DNA from: Planctomycetota bacterium
GTDB lineage: Bacteria > Planctomycetota > PUPC01 > JACPCR01
Direction of reading: 5' to 3'
DNA length: 9,396 nt
Assembly: GCA_030740295.1 (NCBI GenBank)
Contig: JASLXP010000091.1
Coordinates: 1-9,396, forward strand
Part shown: in pieces, positions 4,382 through 9,396 of the stretch
Layout of the letters: every line of letters starts with the position of its first letter
How positions within the stretch are numbered: the first letter of the stretch is position 1
Notes under the pieces: model-generated
What the model saw: only the letters and a program-made list of their open reading frames with translations
What the model was told of the DNA's origin: nothing
Databases searched by the model: none
Translations under genes and position numbers: made by a program

Positions 4382-7300
4382 ATGAATGCCCGACCCTTTT
4401 CGGCCTGCCTGGTTCTACTTCCGCTGCTCTTCACGATCCCTCTTTCCGCCGACGATTGGCCTGCATACATGCATGACCGGTCTCGCAGCGGTGTTGCCGG
4501 TGAGTCACTGGTTCTTCCTCTGCATCGCGCATGGGCAAGGGATTTCAATGGTCGTCCAACGCCGGCATGGGCTCCGCCACAGGAGCGTGCCATTGAAGGT
4601 CGCATCGAATTGCCTCGTGTACAGTTCGATGATGCCTGGTATCCGGTCATTGCAGGTGACACCGTCTACTTCGGTTCGACCGCCGACCACAAGGTCTATG
4701 CCATCGATGTCAAGACTGGCAAAGAGCGCTGGGCCTTTTTCACCGGCGGGCCTGTTCGGCTCGCCCCGGCGTACGAAGACGGACGCCTTTTCTTTGGCTC
4801 GGATGATGGCTTTGTCTATTGCCTGGATGCCAGCAGTGGCGCGGTAACCTGGAAGGCTCGGGGTGGCCCGACGGATGAGCGAGTGATCGGGCACGGACGA
4901 ATGATCTCCATGTGGCCGCTCCGAACGGGAGTGCTTGTCGACAAAGGGGTCGTTTATTTTACTGCCGGCCTATTCCCTGCCGAGCGTCTCTACCTTCACG
5001 CGGTGGACGCGAAGACCGGCAAACAGATTTGGAGGAACGACACCCTGAGTGACATCAATGCGGGCCGCCTCGGTTTTTCACCTCAGGGGTATCTGTTCGC
5101 TTCGGACACTGTCCTGTATGTGCCATCGGGACGTGGCCTGCCGGCTCTATTCGACAAGAAGACTGGCGCATACAAATTTCATCGCGGAGTGAACTGGCGT
5201 GCCGATGGCATCGCGGGCGGCACGTATGCACTGCTTCACGGCAATCATGTGTACACCGGGACGAACCAGGTGCTTGCCCTGAACAAGAATTCCATGCTGA
5301 CGGGATTTGGCTGGTATCCGGGCCGCCGAATTGTCGTCACAGACACACATGCATATCTCCTCACCAGCGAGGGCATCGTGTGCCTGAAGCAATCAACCTA
5401 CCCACGGGCCAGCTCTGAACTGCAGCAGGCTAAGAACGCTAAAAAGGCATTGTTGCAGCTTCGACCAAAGCCCGTTGATTTCACTGAACAGCTTCAAAAG
5501 GTCAGTGAAGGTCTTCGAAAGGCGGAAGCCGCGGTAAAAGCCAACCATGTGTGGCAGTCTCCGCGCGCCGGCCTGCAGTGCATCATCAAGGCGGGCGATA
5601 CTTTGCTCTGTGGCGGCAAAGATGAGGTGGTCGCCATCAATGCTGCAAAGGGCGAAGTGGCCTGGCGCGGGCAATTGCCGGGAAAGGTGATGGGCCTCGC
5701 CGTCGCCGGTTCACGTCTTTTTGCCGTGACTGACTCCGGCGCGCTGCATTGTTACGAGACCGGCAAGGCTGCCGGCAGCGACATCAGGAACATCGCTGCC
5801 GTGATGCCGTCGGACGATGCCTTGTCTCAGACTGTTTCGTCTCATGCGGAATCAGTAGTTCGTGAGGCCGGTACGAGAGGTTACTGTCTTGTGCTGGGCG
5901 TAAGTTCAGGACGTCTGGCTCTCGAGCTGGCCAAACGCACGAGCATGCAGATCTACGGTGTTGCCTGGGATAAGGAATCCGCAAAGAAAGCTCGCGACAT
6001 GCTTGACCGGGCGGGCGTGTACGGGACCAAGGTGGCCATTGATGTCGGCCGGCCGGATGCGCTTCCTTACTCCGACTATTTCGCCAACGTTGTTGTCTCC
6101 GAAGAGGCCCTGCTTGACGGCTCATTGAATGCTGCCGCCTCCGAAGTGATGCGCATCACGAAACCCTATGGCGGAATCCAGATCATTGGCGGCTCGAAGG
6201 CCAATCCGCAGTTGCTTCAAAAGTGGTCCCAAGCAGTCACCAAAGCTGAAGGTTTCGAAGCCATAGGAGCGACCTCCGGGCTGCTGAAAATCCGGCGCTG
6301 GAAACTGCCCGGCGCGGGAAGCTGGACGCACCAGTATTCGAACCCAGGCAACACCGCCTCTTCGGAAGACAAACTTGTCAAAGGCCCTCTCGGCATTCTC
6401 TGGTATGGCGAGCCCGGCCCCAACAAGGCTGTAAATCGACACCTGGGCAGCGCTGCGCCGCTCAGTCATGAGGGACGGACATTCCTGCAGGGCTACGAAC
6501 AGATCACGGCCTTCGACGCTTACAACGGTGTCAAGCTCTGGGAACGCAATATCAAGGGAGCGTACCGCGTCCAGATGATGCGTGAATCGAGCAATCTCGT
6601 GATTGGCGATGGCTCATTGTTTGTGGCTGCCGGAGATAAATGCCTGCAACTGAGTAGTGAGACCGGCGAGACCCTCGCCACCTTCACTATGCCTCCCCCT
6701 GCTGAGGGCCGAAGCCTGAATGGGCGCTACTGGGGTTATCTCGCGTACAGCGATGGCCTCCTGTTTGGCAGCTCTGCTTATCGCAGGATCATCAGCGATA
6801 CGATCTTTGCCATCGATGTAAAAACGCGTTCACCAAAGTGGGTGCATTACGCCAACACCGTACCGCACAACGGAATCGCTATTGATGAAGGCAAGATCTT
6901 CATTACCGACAACACGATCTCTGGAGAGCTCAAGAAAGTAGCATTGCGGTCGAAGCTGGAAGAATTGAAACGGCGCGGAAAAATTGACGACAAAACCGCG
7001 GAAGCACAATTGAAAGATGTGGATGCGCGATTCGTCACCGCGCTTGATACATCCACCGGTGAAAAAGTGTGGGAGAAGGGAGTGGATCTGACGGACACGG
7101 GCGGCAGCGTGATGGTCATGATGGCCACGAAAGGCCTGGTCATCTTCTGCGGCGCCCACAGGAACGGGCACTTCTGGCCCCAATTTCTCGGCGGCGAATA
7201 TGAGGCCCGCCGCCTGACTGTTTTGTCTGGCAAGACAGGGGAAGCGGTCTGGTCGAAGCCGACCGGATACCGCATGCGCCCCATGATCGTGGAGGACACG

Positions 7301-9025
7301 ATCTACGCCGAGCCCTGGGCTTACAACCTTTTCACCGGCGAGCAGAAGATGAGACGGCATCCGATATCCGGCAAAGATGAGCCGTGGCAGTTTGAGCGGC
7401 CCGGCCATCATTGCGGTGCCATATCCGGCACCAGGGACACCCTGTTCTTTCGGTCCGGCTCCATCGCCTGGTACGACCTGAACAAAGACCAGGGCACGCG
7501 CCATTTCGCCGGGCAACGCACCGGATGCTGGATAAACCTGATCCCAGCCAACGGGCTTGCCATCATGCCGGAAGGGAGCTCCGGTTGCGTCTGTCAGCAT
7601 TCAATACAAACCACGGTCGTACTGAAACAGAAGAAGACCGACAAGGCGTGGGGACTGTTCAGTTCGCCCGGCCTGGTCAAGCCAGTCAGGACGCTGGCGT
7701 TAAACATAGGTGCCCCGGGGGACCGCCGCGATGATAAGGGCAAACTGTGGCTCGCCTTTCCCCGTCCACACAGCCGGATGAAGGTCGGCCCGGAGGGATC
7801 TTTGCAGCCCTACTCGAAGGGCACGTATTACAAGAAGGCAGCCGACACTTTTGAAGTCGCCGGTACGAAATATCCGTGGCTGTTCGCATCCGGCTTCAAG
7901 GGAATTCACAAGATTCAGATTCCACTGATGGATAAATCCGATGGCGGTGCGCTCTACAACATCCGATTGGGGTGGGTGGATTTTGAAAACACGAAAGCTG
8001 GTGAGCGCGTGTTCGACCTTTTCATCCAGGGCAAGAAAGTCGCTTCAAATGTTGACATCATCAAAGAGACCGGCAAAGCGCGCACCGCCCTGGTGAAGGA
8101 ATTCAAGGATGTCGAGGTGCTCGAAGAGTTGGAAGTTCAGTTGCGTAAAATCGGAAAATCACCGGACACAAAAACTAATCCCGTGATCAGCTTTGTGGAC
8201 ATCGTACGCACACAAGCTCTGCGCGTTGGGATCGGATTGCCGTCACTGACGATGGGCGATGTCGACAGTCCGAAAAAGATCTCTGTGAAGATTGTGAATC
8301 AGAAGGAAGCTGCATTCACAGGCGTCCTCAAAATCCAGATGCCCGATGGATTCAGTGCCACACCGTCGAGCATACCTGTCCAGGTAAGCCCGGACGGCAG
8401 GCAAGAGTATTCAATGGAGATCAGTGTCACCAAACCGGGGGAAACCCAATCGTTGGAGTGGTCGGCTCTCCTTCAGACCGAGAAAGGAAAGGAAGAGAAC
8501 AGAGCGGTCAGCAGTTTTGAATACCTCGGCAAGCGCCGCAGAGCGGTCATACAGGCATCGGAAGACACTTTCGTGAAGAAGCAATTCCCATCCAGGAATT
8601 TCGGCAACAGCGGCTCTCTGGCTGTCGACGGCGGGAGCGCGGCCATGGAGGACATCCACTACGCGATAGGCCTGCTGCGATTCAGGTTCGACATCAAGGG
8701 CAAGGTGTTGTCCCAAAAGCTGCGCATCCACGTCATGAAACACGACCACGCACAAAGCGGCAACAGCGGCAAGCTCCACGAGATCACAGGCGAATGGGGT
8801 GAAATGGCAGTCACACTCGACAACATGCCAAAGCCCGGCAAAGTCATCGCTGATCTTGGAAAGGTGGACCGAGGTGTCTGGGAAGAGCGATCATTGAATG
8901 TGGACCTGAACGGCCGCAAAGAGCTCGGCATCGCCATCGTTCCGGTGACGACGGACGGCGCGACTTATTTTACACGCGAGTCGAAGGTGCCGGCGGAGCT
9001 GGTGATTGATTACTTGCCCGAGTAG
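4382..9025 (+). CDS. Exported PQQ-like beta-propeller protein with embedded SAM-methyltransferase-like domain and carbohydrate-binding tail
   Basis: This gene encodes 1547 residues. Residues 1-23 are a signal peptide with probable cleavage after PLSA; DDWPAYMHDRSRSGV is the usual opening of exported PQQ-like proteins. Propeller 1 (about 24-470) shows blade motifs such as VYAIDVKTGKERW (105-117), VYCLDASSGAVTW (145-157), LHAVDAKTGKQIW (205-217) and VVAINAAKGEVAW (416-428). It is interrupted by a charged coiled-coil-like insert (343-390). Residues 480-640 resemble a class I methyltransferase: YCLVLGVSSGRLALELAK (motif I), IYGVAWDKE (motif II), then DALPYSDYFANVVVSEEALL. Propeller 2 (646-1110) opens with GSWTHQYSNPGNT, has a helical insert (846-882), and contains C1011, C1049, C1069 and C1071 in conserved-looking motifs. 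The tail has malectin-like (1160-1277), Ig/NEW3-like (1280-1385) and DNRLRE/CBM96-like (1388-1546) domains. The whole probably acts outside the cytoplasm on or near polysaccharide. Enzymatic activity and PQQ binding are unproven; motif I is degenerate (GVSSG for GxGxG). AGGA at -7 supports the start. Confidence 0.93.
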   Translation: MNARPFSACLVLLPLLFTIPLSADDWPAYMHDRSRSGVAGESLVLPLHRAWARDFNGRPTPAWAPPQERAIEGRIELPRVQFDDAWYPVIAGDTVYFGSTADHKVYAIDVKTGKERWAFFTGGPVRLAPAYEDGRLFFGSDDGFVYCLDASSGAVTWKARGGPTDERVIGHGRMISMWPLRTGVLVDKGVVYFTAGLFPAERLYLHAVDAKTGKQIWRNDTLSDINAGRLGFSPQGYLFASDTVLYVPSGRGLPALFDKKTGAYKFHRGVNWRADGIAGGTYALLHGNHVYTGTNQVLALNKNSMLTGFGWYPGRRIVVTDTHAYLLTSEGIVCLKQSTYPRASSELQQAKNAKKALLQLRPKPVDFTEQLQKVSEGLRKAEAAVKANHVWQSPRAGLQCIIKAGDTLLCGGKDEVVAINAAKGEVAWRGQLPGKVMGLAVAGSRLFAVTDSGALHCYETGKAAGSDIRNIAAVMPSDDALSQTVSSHAESVVREAGTRGYCLVLGVSSGRLALELAKRTSMQIYGVAWDKESAKKARDMLDRAGVYGTKVAIDVGRPDALPYSDYFANVVVSEEALLDGSLNAAASEVMRITKPYGGIQIIGGSKANPQLLQKWSQAVTKAEGFEAIGATSGLLKIRRWKLPGAGSWTHQYSNPGNTASSEDKLVKGPLGILWYGEPGPNKAVNRHLGSAAPLSHEGRTFLQGYEQITAFDAYNGVKLWERNIKGAYRVQMMRESSNLVIGDGSLFVAAGDKCLQLSSETGETLATFTMPPPAEGRSLNGRYWGYLAYSDGLLFGSSAYRRIISDTIFAIDVKTRSPKWVHYANTVPHNGIAIDEGKIFITDNTISGELKKVALRSKLEELKRRGKIDDKTAEAQLKDVDARFVTALDTSTGEKVWEKGVDLTDTGGSVMVMMATKGLVIFCGAHRNGHFWPQFLGGEYEARRLTVLSGKTGEAVWSKPTGYRMRPMIVEDTIYAEPWAYNLFTGEQKMRRHPISGKDEPWQFERPGHHCGAISGTRDTLFFRSGSIAWYDLNKDQGTRHFAGQRTGCWINLIPANGLAIMPEGSSGCVCQHSIQTTVVLKQKKTDKAWGLFSSPGLVKPVRTLALNIGAPGDRRDDKGKLWLAFPRPHSRMKVGPEGSLQPYSKGTYYKKAADTFEVAGTKYPWLFASGFKGIHKIQIPLMDKSDGGALYNIRLGWVDFENTKAGERVFDLFIQGKKVASNVDIIKETGKARTALVKEFKDVEVLEELEVQLRKIGKSPDTKTNPVISFVDIVRTQALRVGIGLPSLTMGDVDSPKKISVKIVNQKEAAFTGVLKIQMPDGFSATPSSIPVQVSPDGRQEYSMEISVTKPGETQSLEWSALLQTEKGKEENRAVSSFEYLGKRRRAVIQASEDTFVKKQFPSRNFGNSGSLAVDGGSAAMEDIHYAIGLLRFRFDIKGKVLSQKLRIHVMKHDHAQSGNSGKLHEITGEWGEMAVTLDNMPKPGKVIADLGKVDRGVWEERSLNVDLNGRKELGIAIVPVTTDGATYFTRESKVPAELVIDYLPE

Positions 9026-9396
9026 GGGCGCTTGGTGCGTCTGCCCCCAGAACAAACGCGAATCTTCGCATACTGTTCGTGGACGAGAGCTTCGACATGA
9101 GTCGAGAGGCAATTCAAGTGAAATAGCTCTTTGCGCAGAAGGCGTTGAACAACGTAGCCCATGGCAAAATTAGCGAAGCGAACGACGCCCCGGAATCGGC
9201 TGTCCAGACATTGACAGTGACTCCGACACTCATAAACTTTAAGGCTTTTCCGTAGCGCCCTGATTTGTCTCCCAGTATCAACTTATCAGGGCAACTTGGC
9301 CATTCTTGCGGTGTCCTATGCAGCGAAACATCCCGGCGATGTTAATGGCGATACTTCGGCGGACAAAGGCACATATGAAAAGGTAACCAAAGCAAT
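9026..9396. other. Right-end spacer with inverted repeats, no confident gene
   Basis: No convincing complete gene is visible here. Structures present: a near-palindrome CGTTG-AA-CAACG (9143-9154) and a perfect 8-bp inverted repeat GCCCTGAT (9257-9264) with ATCAGGGC (9285-9292) across 20 nt. The 9140-9200 stretch looks like the multicopy intergenic repeats of planctomycete genomes, by memory only. One + frame is open from 9236 to the window edge and includes HPGDVNGDTSADKGTYEKV; it could be a gene start or a remnant. Confidence 0.45.

Noticed and set aside
6830..7600. 256-codon minus-strand frame inside the giant gene
   Set aside because: It is antisense to conserved propeller sequence and has no recognisable domain, so it is a by-product of codon bias.

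Overview
The window resembles accessory chromosome from an uncultured bacterium of the Planctomycetota or a related lineage (other PVC phyla, Hydrogenedentota, Poribacteria). This is an inference. It rests on a giant exported PQQ-like beta-propeller with an embedded methyltransferase domain, a phytanoyl-CoA dioxygenase family protein, a half-length EamA-like membrane protein, and long intergenic spacers full of palindromes and short repeats. No rRNA, tRNA, CRISPR array, transposase or phage gene is visible.

Layout: positions 2-979 (+) hold the 3' part of a gene for a Gly/Asp-rich repeat protein whose start lies left of the window. It meets head-on a leftward pair: a small helical conserved protein (1116-1490, -) preceded by a five-helix membrane protein (1496-2047, -). 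Two adjacent hairpins and a heptanucleotide tandem repeat fill the convergent gap. A 265-bp spacer containing a 42-nt imperfect inverted repeat follows. Next comes a PhyH-family Fe(II)/2-oxoglutarate dioxygenase (2313-3227, -), divergent across 93 bp from an HD-domain phosphohydrolase (3321-3878, +).

A 503-bp spacer (3879-4381) carries the most striking non-coding structure. It is a roughly 236-bp nested palindromic element with imperfect terminal inverted repeats, minor hairpins inside each end, and a central hairpin with 36-nt arms and one mismatch. It is bracketed further out by an 11-bp inverted repeat. Half of the window (4382-9025, +) is one 1547-residue exported protein: signal peptide, PQQ-like propeller, class I SAM-methyltransferase-like domain, second propeller-like region, malectin-like domain, Ig/NEW3-like domain and a DNRLRE/CBM96-like domain. 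The last 371 bp have no convincing gene.

The genes do not form one evident pathway. The 1496-2047/1116-1490 pair is a likely operon. The dioxygenase and HD genes may share a divergent control region. The first and last genes look like cell-surface or exported proteins, and the giant one probably recognises carbohydrate. The best candidate for undescribed biology is the exported propeller/methyltransferase/carbohydrate-binding fusion, followed by the palindromic element upstream of it.
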